From contig NZ_JOCX01000017.1 in the NCBI RefSeq assembly GCF_000717915.1, positions 62,001 to 126,000 of the forward strand: a DNA stretch of 64,000 nt, in the 5' to 3' direction. The position numbers were made by a program, and so were the translations under genes. Shown piece by piece: positions 51,801-61,466 of the stretch; position 1 is the stretch's first letter, and the number at the start of each line of letters is the position of its first letter. Under the pieces are notes generated by a model that was given only the letters and a program-made list of their open reading frames with translations, made no database searches and was not told where the DNA came from. This DNA is from Streptomyces sp. NRRL S-244. GTDB lineage: Bacteria > Actinomycetota > Actinomycetes > Streptomycetales > Streptomycetaceae.

Positions 51801-52209
51801 GGCCATCGGCGGTGTCTCCGACACCGGTGCCGACCTCGACCTCACCGTCCTCAAGGACGGCGTGAAGGTCGGCTCCTCCGCCGACGGCGACTCCGAGGAG
51901 GCCGTGACCCTGCTCAACCCGGCCGCCGGCACCTACACGATCCAGGTGGACGGCTACGCCGTTCCGTCCGGGTCCACCACGTACGACTACCGCGACGTGT
52001 ACTTCTCGTCCGCCCTGGGCGCCGTCCAGGTCGACGAGGCCGCCGCGGTGAACCTCGCCAACGGCGCCTCGGCGTCCGTCACGGCGAACGTCCTCGCCGC
52101 CGCTCCGGCCCCCGAGGGCCGTCAGTTCTTCGGCGAGGTCAAGCTGCTCAACGCCCGCGGCACCGCCGCCGGCACCGGCAGCGTCCAGATCGAGAAGGTC
52201 ACCCCGTAA
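48883..52209 (+). CDS. Secreted subtilisin-like serine protease (S8) with long C-terminal region
   Basis: A 1108-residue exported protease. A Sec signal (ARRVARVAAAAGLVAALATA) ends near PVFAATG, then an inhibitor-like prodomain (about 75-145). The catalytic domain has Asp211 (GILDSGVDLGHP), His393 (SEHGTHVAGI), Asn491 (SAGNEG) and Ser589 (QGTSMSSPQ). The long spacing between Asp and His, filled by an insert with calcium-like DQDGDFTNNE, recalls tripeptidyl-peptidase-like subtilases. About 500 residues of beta-sandwich domains follow, with a PPC-like end. ATG 48883 has AGGGA six bases before it; the ATG two codons upstream is less likely. Probably feeds peptides to the permeases and aminopeptidases. 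Confidence 0.93.
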   Translation: MTLESPSSISGARRVARVAAAAGLVAALATAGAMPVFAATGPAGTPGTSPAVKSADEKIGSADAELLQQAKAKGDATVTVMVATAPGQTKQVADQLGAVQGASVGQTNDKLGYVRATLPTAKAEAALKAAAKLSSVHALDLKHEIQLSDPRPDAGKDSKTVGKTASETYPGPDKNTPAKNPYNPSFETGAVDFVAKNPQADGRGVTIGILDSGVDLGHPALQKTTTGERKIVDWVTATDPITDNDATWRAQITPVTAAGGTFSAGGQSWKAPEGSYQWSRFSESITATGDAKGDVNRDGDTTDRFGMLYDAAAGTVRVDTDQDGDFTNNEPMKPYKDGYQIGYFGTDNPATDVAERIPFVIQIRKDVPMDPLGGDWVGKKADFVNIGIIESEHGTHVAGITAANSLFGGKMNGEAPGAKIVSSRACSWSGGCTNVALTEGMIDLVVNRGVDIVNMSIGGLPALNDGNNARAELYKNLIDTYGVQLVISAGNEGPGVNTIGDPGLADKVISVGAAVSKETWAANYGSGVTKKYNMFPFSSRGPREDGGFTPTITAPGAAINTTQTWLPGSPVKEAGYNLPAGYSMLQGTSMSSPQATGASALLLSAAKQQHMTVTPASLRVALTSTAKKIDDVPAHAQGAGLINIVDAWESLQRDAKANEFTVKAPVDTAIDQFLKTPGFGTGLYDREGGLKVGQKKVYDVVVTRTTGVKYGTRHNLSWRNNDGTFKVVGDYDYVTLPLNKPVTIKVEAKPKTAGVHSGILQLDDETTEGIDKQILTTVVASTPLAKPSFTTSDTSSVQRNSHKSYFVTVPQGAKSLEVALGGLKPGSQTRFISIHPYGVGVEDSATTQCYPNYDNPANTCRPDLRSYANPQPGVWEIEVEARRTSPLLDNPFKLDISVLGAAFDPAVKVLPEVKQGTPAPVQWTIKNDAAAISGGKLQGGPLGSAKVAKPTIANGETQTSTVTIGEGVSRLDVAIGGVSDTGADLDLTVLKDGVKVGSSADGDSEEAVTLLNPAAGTYTIQVDGYAVPSGSTTYDYRDVYFSSALGAVQVDEAAAVNLANGASASVTANVLAAAPAPEGRQFFGEVKLLNARGTAAGTGSVQIEKVTP

Positions 52210-52235
52210 CGGATGACCGGCTGATCGCATGACGG

Positions 52236-52268
52236 AGGGGCGGGCGCCCGGATCGGGCGCCCGCCCCT
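52236..52268. terminator. Bidirectional terminator between S8 and M28 genes
   Basis: Perfect 15-bp stem (AGGGGCGGGCGCCCG and complement) with a 3-nt loop, midway between the two convergent stops. Confidence 0.9.
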
Positions 52269-52299
52269 TCGCCGTTCCCCCCGCGGGAGCGCCCGCCGG

Positions 52300-53790
52300 C
52301 TACTTGCCCAGCGAGCTCAGGTCCTGGGCGTACGTGCCGACCGCGTGGGCGATGACGTCCAGGTTGGTGTCGAAGGCCTTCAGGTCCAGGTTCTTCAGGG
52401 TGTCGCCCGCCCCGTGGTAGTTCGGGTCGTACGGGGCCCCCGCCGTGCCGCCGTACCGCTTGGCCTGCTCGGCGGTCTTGACGCCCTCGGCGCCGGTGAA
52501 CGTACCGCCGGCCGGGATGCCGTTCGCGATGAACGGGCCGTAGTCCGAGCGGCCGTCGAAGTCGCTGCCCTCGTGCGGCTTGTGCTTCTTGTCGAGGAAG
52601 CCGTTGATGAGCGCCTCGATCTGTGCCGAGCCGGCCGGGCCGGCGCCCTCGCCGGTCTTGTCCGAGTCGTCGCCGTCGTAGACGAACTGCACCGGGTTCG
52701 GCGAGGCGATCATGTCGAAGTTCAGGTAGAGCGCGATGTCCTTCTTCTGCTTCTCGGACAGCTGCGCCACGTAGTGCTCGGAGCCCAGCAGGCCGAGCTC
52801 CTCGGCCGACCACCAGGCGAAGCGGACCTTGTTCGCGGTCCCCTTGCCCTTCTTGTTGGCCCCCTCGTCCGCGAGCTTGAGCGCCACCTCCAGCAGACCG
52901 GCCGAGCCGGAGCCGTTGTCGTTGATGCCCGGGCCCTCGGGGACCGAGTCCAGGTGCGAGCCGACGGTGACGACGCGGTCGGAGCGGCCGCCCCTGGTCT
53001 CGGCGATCACGTTGCGGGTGGTCTTCTTCACGTGCTCCTGGTCCAGGTCCAGGCGTACGGTCACCTCGCCCCCGGCGGCGGCCGCGGCCAGCGCCTCGCC
53101 GTCGGCGAGGGACAGCCCGGCGCTCGGGATGATCCCGTCGGCGGGCGAGGAGAACCCGCCCCGGACCGGGGCGGTGCCGCTGTGGTTGTAGACGATCACG
53201 CCGATCGCGCCGGCCGCGGCGGCGGCCTTCTGCTTCTCCACGAAGGTGCAGGCGCCGCGCTTGACCAGGGCGATCTTCCCGGTGAAGGTGCCGCTCGCGT
53301 AGTCGTCGGCCGTGCAGCCGGGGGTCTCGTCGACCCGGGCGAGGGCGAGCGGGGCGACGAGGCCGCCGGCCGGGGTGGACTTGGTGAAGGTGAAGGCGGC
53401 GGTGGCCAGCTCGCGCGGCGCACCGTCGACGCCGGTGAGGACGGTGGTCTTCTCCGTCTTCGTGTGCGCCTCGTAGATGTCGAAGTCCTGGTAGGAGACG
53501 TCGTACCCGGCCTTCTTCAGGGTGTCGTGGACGTAGGCGGCGGAAGCCGCGTGGCCCGGGGTGCCCGCCGCGCGGTTGCCGCCGTTGGCGTCGGCGATCT
53601 GCTGGAACTTCGCCAGATGGCGGTAGGCGCCGCGGGCGGTGACCTCCGACACCAGCTCCTTGGCCAGCCTGCCCTCGCGCGGGTGGGCGGCCGCCGGGGT
53701 GGCGGTCAGCAGGACGGGCGCGGCGACGGCGGCGGCCGCGAGGGCGGCGAGGGCCGGTATGGACCGGCGGCGGTGGTGGATGGCGCGCAC
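52300..53790 (-). CDS. Secreted M28 aminopeptidase with PA domain
   Basis: A 496-residue exported zinc aminopeptidase. The signal peptide (RRRSIPALAALAAAAVAAPV) ends near PAAAHP. A protease-associated domain (LVKRGACTFVEKQKAAAAAG) is inserted before the catalytic core. Metal ligands lie in VGSHLDSVPEGPGINDNGSG (His, Asp), WSAEELGLLGSEH (Glu), LNFDMIASPN and YHGAGDTLKN (His). It resembles the Streptomyces griseus type aminopeptidase. GTG 53790 has GGGGAG seven bases upstream. Convergent with the S8 protease and divergent from asd; the three peptidases around it suggest a peptide-scavenging region. Confidence 0.93.
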   Translation of the reverse strand: MRAIHHRRRSIPALAALAAAAVAAPVLLTATPAAAHPREGRLAKELVSEVTARGAYRHLAKFQQIADANGGNRAAGTPGHAASAAYVHDTLKKAGYDVSYQDFDIYEAHTKTEKTTVLTGVDGAPRELATAAFTFTKSTPAGGLVAPLALARVDETPGCTADDYASGTFTGKIALVKRGACTFVEKQKAAAAAGAIGVIVYNHSGTAPVRGGFSSPADGIIPSAGLSLADGEALAAAAAGGEVTVRLDLDQEHVKKTTRNVIAETRGGRSDRVVTVGSHLDSVPEGPGINDNGSGSAGLLEVALKLADEGANKKGKGTANKVRFAWWSAEELGLLGSEHYVAQLSEKQKKDIALYLNFDMIASPNPVQFVYDGDDSDKTGEGAGPAGSAQIEALINGFLDKKHKPHEGSDFDGRSDYGPFIANGIPAGGTFTGAEGVKTAEQAKRYGGTAGAPYDPNYHGAGDTLKNLDLKAFDTNLDVIAHAVGTYAQDLSSLGK

Positions 53791-54032
53791 GGTGGTTCTC
53801 CCCGAGTTCGATATGCGGAATGCCCGTCCGTCGACCGGACACGACAGACCGGACGGTAACCGGCCGCCACCAGGCAAAACGGGCTCTCGGCGGGGGTGCA
53901 ACACAGCCGCCACGAACGTGTCACGGGGGTTCACATCCGGGACACCGTCCGTTCCTCGGACAATGGATTGGACAAGCCTCGTGGGGTCGAACGCATGATG
54001 GCTTCACGCGCCCGCGTCGTACGCACCAATAA

Positions 54033-55070
<1,038 letters not shown>

Positions 55071-55093
55071 GGCCCGAGCCCGATCGCACGAGG

Positions 55094-55123
55094 AAGGGGC
55101 GGCACCGGTCGGTGCCGCCCCTT
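55094..55123. terminator. Bidirectional terminator after asd
   Basis: Perfect 14-bp stem (AAGGGGCGGCACCG and complement) with a 2-nt loop, between the convergent stops of asd and the DUF1203 gene. Confidence 0.9.
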
Positions 55124-55158
55124 GCTGCGTTCCCGCGGTCTCGCGGTCCCGCCGGCCG

Positions 55159-55689
55159 TCAGGGCCTGCGGACCTCGAAGAGGAAGCAGCCGAACTCGGT
55201 GGCGCGCACGTGCACGAGGGCGACCTCCGGGTCTGCGAAGGCCTCCGCCACCGCCTCCTCCAGCACCGCGTCCGCGTCCTGCGCGGCCTCGCCCAGTGAC
55301 AGGGCGCGGCCGCCGAGGATGCGCCCCCCGGCGTCGTAGCGGCGGACCGTGCGCAGTGCCCCGGGGTGGGCGAAGGGGTATCCGGGAGCCCCGGCCGGGC
55401 CGCCGCAGTCGGCGGCGTGGATGAACACCGGGCCCTGCTCGCCGTACGCGCCCGGGTCCACGCCCGTCTCGGCCGCCCAGCGGCGCAGCGGCGCGTACGA
55501 GACGAGTGCGATCCGCTCCCCGGGGCTGCTGCGGCGCAGGCAGCAGCGCAGCGGGGCGCCGCCTTCGGGGTCCTCGTACGGCAGGCAGGGCCGCCCGGCG
55601 TCGTCCCGGACGCGCAGGCCGGCGAGGGCTGCGGGGGCGACGGGGCGTACGGCGTGGAGCGCCGGTCGGGGCGCGGATCGTGTGGTCAT
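55159..55689 (-). CDS. DUF1203-like protein
   Basis: A 176-residue cytoplasmic protein of unknown function. DUF1203 marks are visible: CLPYEDPEGGAPLRCCLRRS, GERIALVSYAPLRRW, GPVFIHAADCGG and HVRATEFGCFLFEVRRP at the very end. Several Cys residues are conserved in the family. ATG 55689 is chosen. It lies between asd (convergent) and the second pepN (divergent, 141 bp away) with no operon partner. Confidence 0.85.
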   Translation of the reverse strand: MTTRSAPRPALHAVRPVAPAALAGLRVRDDAGRPCLPYEDPEGGAPLRCCLRRSSPGERIALVSYAPLRRWAAETGVDPGAYGEQGPVFIHAADCGGPAGAPGYPFAHPGALRTVRRYDAGGRILGGRALSLGEAAQDADAVLEEAVAEAFADPEVALVHVRATEFGCFLFEVRRP

Positions 55690-55830
55690 GCCGTCCAGGG
55701 TGCGCGCCCGGAAGCGGCGAAGCTGGCGGAAATCGGACGTGGAGTTTCGCCCGTGGATTACTCGAAGGCACCTGATCGGCGCCACGTGGAAGGATGGCGG
55801 GGCAACGTCACCATCAAAGGAGATGACCGC

Positions 55831-58413
55831 GTGCCTGGCACGAATCTCACCCGTGAAGAGGCTCAGCAGCGGGCGAAGCTGCTCACCGTCGACTCGTACG
55901 AGGTCGAACTCGATCTCAGCGGTGCGCAGGAGGGCGGCTCGTACCCGTCCGTGACCACCGTGCGGTTCCAGTCGGCCGAGGCCGGCGCCGAGACCTTCAT
56001 CGACCTGGTCGCGCCGGCGGTGCACGAGGTCGTCCTGAACGGCAAGTCGCTGGACGTGGCCGAGGTCTTCCGGGACTCGCGCATCGCGCTCCAGCACCTC
56101 GCGGCCGGCGCCAACGAGCTCCGCGTCGTCGCGGACTGCGCCTACACCAACACGGGCGAGGGCCTGCACCGCTTCGTCGACCCTGTCGACCAGCAGGCCT
56201 ACCTGTACACCCAGTTCGAGGTGCCGGATGCGCGGCGCGTGTTCGCCAGCTTCGAGCAGCCCGATCTGAAGGCGACGTTCCAGTTCACCGTGAAGGCCCC
56301 CGAGGGCTGGACGGTCATCTCGAACTCCCCCACGCCGAAGGCCGCGGACGTCAAGGACAACGTCTGGCGCTTCGAGCCGACGCCGCGCATCTCGACGTAC
56401 ATCACGGCCCTGATCGCCGGCCCGTACCACGCGGTGCACAGCTCGTACGAGGGCCCCGGCGGCCAGTCGGTGCCGCTGGGCATCTACTGCCGGCCGTCGC
56501 TCGCCGAGTTCCTGGACGCCGAGGCGATCTTCGACGTGACGCGCCAGGGCTTCGACTGGTTCCAGGAGAAGTTCGCGTACGACTACCCGTTCGCCAAGTA
56601 CGACCAGCTCTTCGTCCCCGAGTTCAACGCGGGCGCGATGGAGAACGCGGGCGCGGTCACCATCCGCGACCAGTACGTCTTCCGCTCGAAGGTGACGGAC
56701 GCGGCGTACGAGGGCCGTGCCGAGACGATCCTGCACGAGCTCGCGCACATGTGGTTCGGCGACCTGGTCACCATGGAGTGGTGGAACGACCTGTGGCTGA
56801 ACGAGTCGTTCGCGACGTACACCTCGGTCGCCTGCCAGGCCTCCGCCGAGGGCACGAAGTGGCCGCAGGCGTGGACGACCTTCGCCAACTCGATGAAGAC
56901 CTGGGCGTACCGGCAGGACCAGCTGCCGTCCACGCACCCGATCATGGCCGACATCCGTGACCTGGACGACGTCCTGGTCAACTTCGACGGCATCACGTAT
57001 GCCAAGGGCGCCTCGGTGCTCAAGCAGCTCGTCGCCTACGTGGGCACGGACGCCTTCTTCCAGGGCGTGCAGGCGTACTTCAAGGCGCACGCGTTCGGGA
57101 ACACGCGCCTGTCGGACCTGCTGGGCGCCCTGGAGAAGACCTCGGGCCGCGATCTGACCGCCTGGTCGAAGGCGTGGCTGGAGACGGCCGGCATCAACGT
57201 CCTGCGCCCCCGCATCGAGACGGCCGCGGACGGCACCATCACGGCGTTCACGGTCAGCCAGGAGGCCCCGGCGCTGCCCGCGGGTGCGAAGGGCGAGCCG
57301 ACGCTGCGCCCGCACCGCATCGCGATCGGCCTGTACGACCTGGACGGCGGCAAGCTCGTCCGTACGGACCGGATCGAGCTGGACATCGACGGAGAGCTGA
57401 CCGAGGTTCCGGAGCTGGTCGGCCGGGCCCGTCCGGCCGTCGTGCTGCTGAACGACGACGACCTGTCGTACGCCAAGGTCCGCCTGGACGAGGTCTCGCT
57501 GGAGAACGTCACCGCGCACCTCGGCGACTTCACCGAGTCGCTGCCGCGGGCGCTGTGCTGGGCCTCGGCGTGGGACATGACCCGCGACGGCGAGCTGGCG
57601 ACGCGCGACTACCTCGCCCTGGTCCTGTCGGGCATCGGCAAGGAGTCGGACATCGGCGTCGTCCAGTCGCTGCACCGGCAGGTGAAGCTGGCCGTCGACC
57701 TGTACGCCGACCCGGCGTGGCGGGAGCAGGGCCTGGAGATCTGGACCGAGGCCGCACTGGAGCACCTGCGCGGCGCCGAGCCGGGCAGCGACCACCAGCT
57801 GGCGTGGGCGCGCGCGTTCGCGGCGACGGCCCGCACCGAGGGGCAGCTGACGTACCTGTCCGCGCTGCTGGACGGTGCGGCGGAGATCGAGGGCCTGGTC
57901 GTGGACACCGAGCTGCGGTGGGCGTTCCTGGAGCGCCTCGTCGCGACGGGTGTCCTGGGCGACGCGGCCATCGACGCGGAGCTGGAGCGCGACCGTACGG
58001 CGGCGGGCGAGCGCCACGCGGCCACGGCGCGGGCCGCGCGCCCGACGGCGGAGGCCAAGGCCGAGGCGTGGGCCTCGCTGGTGGAGTCCGCCGACCTGCC
58101 CAACGCGGTGCAGGACGCGGTGATCGGCGGCTTCGTCCAGACCGACCAGCGCGAGCTGCTGGCCCCGTACACCGAGAAGTTCTTCGCGGTGGTCAAGGGG
58201 ATCTGGGAGAACCGCAGCCACGAGATCGCCCAGCAGATCGCGGTGGGCCTGTACCCGTCGCTCCAGGTCTCCCCGGAGACGCTGGCCGCGACGGACGCCT
58301 GGCTGGCCTCGGCGGAGCCGAACGCGGCCCTGCGCCGCCTGGTCTCGGAGTCCCGCTCGGGTGTGGACCGCGCCCTGAAGGCCCAGTCCGCGGACGCGGC
58401 GTCGGCTTCCTGA
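55831..58413 (+). CDS. pepN: Aminopeptidase N (M1 family), second paralogue
   Basis: Zinc aminopeptidase of 860 residues. GAMEN lies at 268-272 and HELAH at 302-306, with EWWNDLWLNESFATYTS supplying the third zinc ligand, and an ERAP1-type helical C-terminal domain follows. GTG 55831 follows AAGGAG by eight bases; an out-of-frame ATG lies between them. The sequence is full length and close to the classical Streptomyces lividans PepN in its start (VPGTNLTREEAQ). It shares the whole architecture with the gene at 44836 but differs throughout, so the duplication is old. Closed by a bulged hairpin at 58441. Confidence 0.96.
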   Translation: MPGTNLTREEAQQRAKLLTVDSYEVELDLSGAQEGGSYPSVTTVRFQSAEAGAETFIDLVAPAVHEVVLNGKSLDVAEVFRDSRIALQHLAAGANELRVVADCAYTNTGEGLHRFVDPVDQQAYLYTQFEVPDARRVFASFEQPDLKATFQFTVKAPEGWTVISNSPTPKAADVKDNVWRFEPTPRISTYITALIAGPYHAVHSSYEGPGGQSVPLGIYCRPSLAEFLDAEAIFDVTRQGFDWFQEKFAYDYPFAKYDQLFVPEFNAGAMENAGAVTIRDQYVFRSKVTDAAYEGRAETILHELAHMWFGDLVTMEWWNDLWLNESFATYTSVACQASAEGTKWPQAWTTFANSMKTWAYRQDQLPSTHPIMADIRDLDDVLVNFDGITYAKGASVLKQLVAYVGTDAFFQGVQAYFKAHAFGNTRLSDLLGALEKTSGRDLTAWSKAWLETAGINVLRPRIETAADGTITAFTVSQEAPALPAGAKGEPTLRPHRIAIGLYDLDGGKLVRTDRIELDIDGELTEVPELVGRARPAVVLLNDDDLSYAKVRLDEVSLENVTAHLGDFTESLPRALCWASAWDMTRDGELATRDYLALVLSGIGKESDIGVVQSLHRQVKLAVDLYADPAWREQGLEIWTEAALEHLRGAEPGSDHQLAWARAFAATARTEGQLTYLSALLDGAAEIEGLVVDTELRWAFLERLVATGVLGDAAIDAELERDRTAAGERHAATARAARPTAEAKAEAWASLVESADLPNAVQDAVIGGFVQTDQRELLAPYTEKFFAVVKGIWENRSHEIAQQIAVGLYPSLQVSPETLAATDAWLASAEPNAALRRLVSESRSGVDRALKAQSADAASAS

Positions 58414-58440
58414 GCCGCCCCCGCCGCGCAGCCTGACCGT

Positions 58441-58481
58441 CCGGTGCCCCGGTCCCCGCTCCCGCGGGGCCGGGGCACCGG
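58441..58481. terminator. Bidirectional terminator between the second pepN and LysR gene
   Basis: CCGGTGCCCCGG pairs with CCGGGGCACCGG, then CCCCGC with GCGGGG after a one-base bulge, loop TCCC: 18 bp in total between the two convergent stops. Confidence 0.88.
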
Positions 58482-58508
58482 CGTTCGGTCACGAGATGCG
58501 CTGCACGG

Positions 58509-59414
58509 TCACGGGGTGCGCTGCGCGGCCACGGCGCGCAGGGCGGCCAGGACCCTGGACACGGCCGGAGCGCCTTCGCCGCCGCGGCGGGTGGCCGCCA
58601 GGACGTGGCGGGTGGGGCGGTCGTGGGCCAGGACCCGCACCGCCACCCCCGAGGCGCGGCTCGACACCATGCGGGGGACCAGGGCCACGCCCATCCCGGC
58701 CTCGACCATGGCGAGGATCGCGGTCCAGCCGGATGCCGAGTGCGCCTGTTCCGGGACGAAGCCGGCCGCCTCGCAGGCGTTGCGGGCGATCTCCTGCCAG
58801 GGGCCGCTGCCCCCATAGATCCACGGGTCGCCGGACAGGTCCGCCAGCCGCAGGGCCGGGGCCGCGGCGAGGGGGTGGTCCGGCGGCAGGGCCACGTCGA
58901 GGGGGTCCTCCAGCAGCGTGATGCGGGTGAACCGCGGGTCCCGGGCGGTCGGGGCGTGCGCCGCCAGCGAGAGGGCCAGGTCGACGGCGCCGGCCGCCAG
59001 CAGCTCGTACGACTGCGCCGCCTCGGTCTCCCGCACCCGTACCTCCACCCCCGGGTGGCTGCGCCGCAGCTCCGCCACCGCCGGGACCACCAGCACGGGC
59101 ACGGCCGTGGAGAACGCCCCGATCCGGACCTCCCCCGCGTCCCCGGACAGGTACCCGGCCAGCTCGGCGTCCGCCCGCTCCAGCTGCGCGAACACCGCCT
59201 CCGCGTGCCGCAGTACGAGGTGCGCCGCGTCCGTGAGCCGGACCCGGCGCCCCTGCGCCTCCAGCAGCGGCACCCCCAACTGCCGTGCGAGATTGGTCAG
59301 CTGCTGCGAGACGGCCGAGGGCGTCATGTGCAGCGTCTCGGCCGTCGCGGTCACGGTCCCCCGGTCGGCCAGGGTCCGCAGGATGCGCAGCTTCTTGATG
59401 TCCCACTCGGTCAT
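58509..59414 (-). CDS. LysR-family transcriptional regulator
   Basis: A 301-residue regulator. The N-terminal winged helix-turn-helix reads LRILRTLADRGTVTATAET and MTPSAVSQQLTNLARQLG, then a linker helix (residues 60-88) and a periplasmic-binding-like effector domain (GEVRIGAFSTAVPVLVVPAV onward). It lies downstream of the first EamA transporter on the same strand, with 10 bp between the transporter stop and its ATG, so they are probably co-transcribed. The inducer is unknown; control of the transporter is a fair guess. Confidence 0.92.
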   Translation of the reverse strand: MTEWDIKKLRILRTLADRGTVTATAETLHMTPSAVSQQLTNLARQLGVPLLEAQGRRVRLTDAAHLVLRHAEAVFAQLERADAELAGYLSGDAGEVRIGAFSTAVPVLVVPAVAELRRSHPGVEVRVRETEAAQSYELLAAGAVDLALSLAAHAPTARDPRFTRITLLEDPLDVALPPDHPLAAAPALRLADLSGDPWIYGGSGPWQEIARNACEAAGFVPEQAHSASGWTAILAMVEAGMGVALVPRMVSSRASGVAVRVLAHDRPTRHVLAATRRGGEGAPAVSRVLAALRAVAAQRTP

Positions 59415-59424
59415 GGGAGCGAAC

Positions 59425-60366
59425 CTACCGGCGGGCCCCCAGGCTCACGCCGCCGAGGATCAGCGCCATGCAGAGCAGCTCCGCCGGGCCGGTCCGCTCG
59501 CCCAGGAGCAGGAGGCCGAGGCCGGCGACGCAGACCGGCTGGAGGTAGTAGACGACTCCCGCCCGGGCGGGACCGATGAGCGAGACGGCCTTGTTCCAGG
59601 CGAAGAAGGCGACCGCGGAGGACATGACGCCGACGTAGAGCAGCATGCCGCCGGTGCCCGCGGTGAGCTCGAAGCCGCCCTGGACGGTGAGGGACACGGC
59701 GTAGGCGGGGGTCAGCATCAGCGCGCCGAGCACGAAGGTGGTGATCAGGAAGGCCGGTCCGCCGAGCTCGGCGGGCTTGCGCTTGAGCAGCGCGCTGTAC
59801 GTGGCGAACGACAGGGCGGCGGCGAGCATCCACAGGTCGCCGGCCCCGAAGTCGAAGCCGAGCGAGCCGTCCCCGACGAGCAGCAGCACCCCGAACGCGG
59901 CGAGCAGCAGCCCGAGGGTCCGACGGACGCCGAGCCGCTCACCGCCGAGGCGGGCGTACAGCGCCATGACGACCGGCGAGGCGGCCATGATCATGCCCAT
60001 GTTGGAGGCGGAGGTGGTCAGTCCGGCCTGGTGCACGAGCGTGTTGTACAGGGCGACGCCGAACAGCGAGGCGAGGGCGATGAACCCGAGGTGGCGGCGG
60101 ATCAGCGCCCGCTGCCGCCAGGCCTGACGGGCCGCGAACGGGGCGACGGCAAGGGCTGCGATGATCCAGCGCCAGAACACGGCCTGGACGGGCGGGACGC
60201 TGTCGGCCATCCCCCGGGTGGCGACGAAGCTGCCGGACCAGACGACCGTCGCGACCAGGGCGAGGAGGAGGCCGAGTCCGGCGGACCCCTGCGCCGCCCG
60301 GCCGCCGCCGGGTCCGGCCTCGGGCTGGTGCTGCGTACCGGTACGGACCCTGTCCATGACGGCCAC
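59425..60366 (-). CDS. EamA-family (DMT) transporter, first paralogue
   Basis: A 313-residue membrane protein with ten predicted segments in two EamA repeats (LLLALVATVVWSGSFVATRG begins the first and LWMLAAALSFATYSALLKRK the second). Members export amino acids or other metabolites. GTG 60366 (VAVMDRV) is chosen because GGGGAG lies seven bases before it; an ATG three codons later is the alternative. It is followed by the LysR gene after 10 bp and preceded by another EamA gene 52 bp upstream, so three or four genes may share a transcript under the MarR operator. Confidence 0.9.
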   Translation of the reverse strand: MAVMDRVRTGTQHQPEAGPGGGRAAQGSAGLGLLLALVATVVWSGSFVATRGMADSVPPVQAVFWRWIIAALAVAPFAARQAWRQRALIRRHLGFIALASLFGVALYNTLVHQAGLTTSASNMGMIMAASPVVMALYARLGGERLGVRRTLGLLLAAFGVLLLVGDGSLGFDFGAGDLWMLAAALSFATYSALLKRKPAELGGPAFLITTFVLGALMLTPAYAVSLTVQGGFELTAGTGGMLLYVGVMSSAVAFFAWNKAVSLIGPARAGVVYYLQPVCVAGLGLLLLGERTGPAELLCMALILGGVSLGARR

Positions 60367-60418
60367 GGTGTGTCTCCCCCTCGGGTGCTGGTCTGCTCTG
60401 GTCTCGCCTGATGTGGCT

Positions 60419-61354
60419 CTACCGTCGCACCGGGGCATCCGTCAGGTCCATCGAAATGTTCCGATCATTCTGTTCAGTGGAACTGAACGGTTCGACCTTC
60501 GTCCCGGCGGCGAACAGCTGGCCCGCGACCGTGGCCCCGAAGGCGATCGCCATGCCCAGCAGCTGCACGGGCGACAGGGCCTGGCCGAGGGCCGCCCAGC
60601 CGATGACCGCCGCGGTGAGCGGCGAGAGCGGGCCGAGCAGGGTGACCGAGGTGGCGGTGAGCCGGCCGATCCCGCGGAACCAGAGCCAGTACGCGATACC
60701 GGTGTTGATCAGCATCATGTAGCCGTACCCGAGGAAGGCCTTGCCGTCGAGCGCGGGCGGGGCCCCCTCGACCAGCGCCGCGACGGGGATGATGACCAGC
60801 CCGCCCGCGGTCAGCTGCCAACCGGTCAGGGCCAGCGGACCGACCCCCTCCGGACGCCCCCAGCGCTTGGTCATGACCGTGCCCGCGGCCATGGAGGCGG
60901 AGGAGACCACACCGGCGATGATGCCGACGAGGTCCAGCCGGGCCGCGGCGGTCAGGACGACCATGCTCACGCCGAACGCCCCCGCGACGGCGGCGAGTAC
61001 GGTCCGCAGCCGCGCCCGCTCCCCCAGGACGAGGGCGGCCAGCCCGACGACGAACAGCGGCCCGGCGGAGCCGAGGACGGCCGCCACCCCGCCGGGCAGC
61101 CGGTACGCGGAGAGGAACAGCAGCGGGAAGAAGGCGCCGATGTTGAGCGTGCCGAGGACGGCGGACTTCCACCACCACGCGCCGCTCGGGAGTCTGCGGG
61201 CCAGGGCGGTGAGCAGGAGTCCGGCGGGCAGGGCCCGCATGACCCCGGTGAACAGCGGCCGGTCGGGCGGGAGCAGTTCGGTGGCGACGGCGTAGGTCGA
61301 GCCCCAGGAGATCGGGGCGAGGGCGGTCAGGGCGACGGTGGCGAAACGCTTCAT
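60419..61354 (-). CDS. EamA-family (DMT) transporter, second paralogue
   Basis: A 311-residue membrane protein with ten predicted segments. It begins MKRFATVALTALAPISWGST, and the PISWGSTYAVATELLPPDRP stretch resembles the YedA/RhaT-like metabolite exporters. AVLGSAGPLFVVGLAALVLGER closes the first repeat. The C-terminus has a polar tail (FSSTEQNDRNISMDLTDAPV). GGGGGAG precedes ATG 61354. It is divergent from marR, and the shared 112-bp gap holds a strong composite operator, so the MarR protein very probably represses it. Confidence 0.92.
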   Translation of the reverse strand: MKRFATVALTALAPISWGSTYAVATELLPPDRPLFTGVMRALPAGLLLTALARRLPSGAWWWKSAVLGTLNIGAFFPLLFLSAYRLPGGVAAVLGSAGPLFVVGLAALVLGERARLRTVLAAVAGAFGVSMVVLTAAARLDLVGIIAGVVSSASMAAGTVMTKRWGRPEGVGPLALTGWQLTAGGLVIIPVAALVEGAPPALDGKAFLGYGYMMLINTGIAYWLWFRGIGRLTATSVTLLGPLSPLTAAVIGWAALGQALSPVQLLGMAIAFGATVAGQLFAAGTKVEPFSSTEQNDRNISMDLTDAPVRR

Positions 61355-61382
61355 GGCAGGTGGCTCCCCCAGTAGGCTGCTT

Positions 61383-61433
61383 GCAAGAAAGTAGCTTACC
61401 CCTAAGCTACTTTTCGGCAAGCTACTTTCTTGC
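61383..61433. promoter_or_regulatory. Composite MarR operator with three half sites
   Basis: GCAAGAAAGTAGCTT (61383-61397), TAAGCTACTTT (61403-61413) and AAGCTACTTTCTTGC (61419-61433). Sites one and two form an 11-bp dyad with 4-bp spacer; sites one and three form a 15-bp dyad with a 21-bp spacer. The AT-rich stretch sits between the divergent EamA and marR starts. Confidence 0.88.
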
Positions 61434-61466
61434 GAACGATCGGAGGGAGGCCGGATACTGCGCTTC

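Noticed and set aside
48832..52230. A minus-strand open frame of about 1130 codons opposite the S8 protease
   Set aside because: The protease has a full catalytic triad and signal peptide in its own frame. The antisense product is Arg/Gly/Val-rich with no recognisable domain.
53941..54000. Promoter for asd from TTGGAC (53968) and CATGAT (53994)
   Set aside because: The 20-bp spacing is too long for a confident call and no better pair was found.
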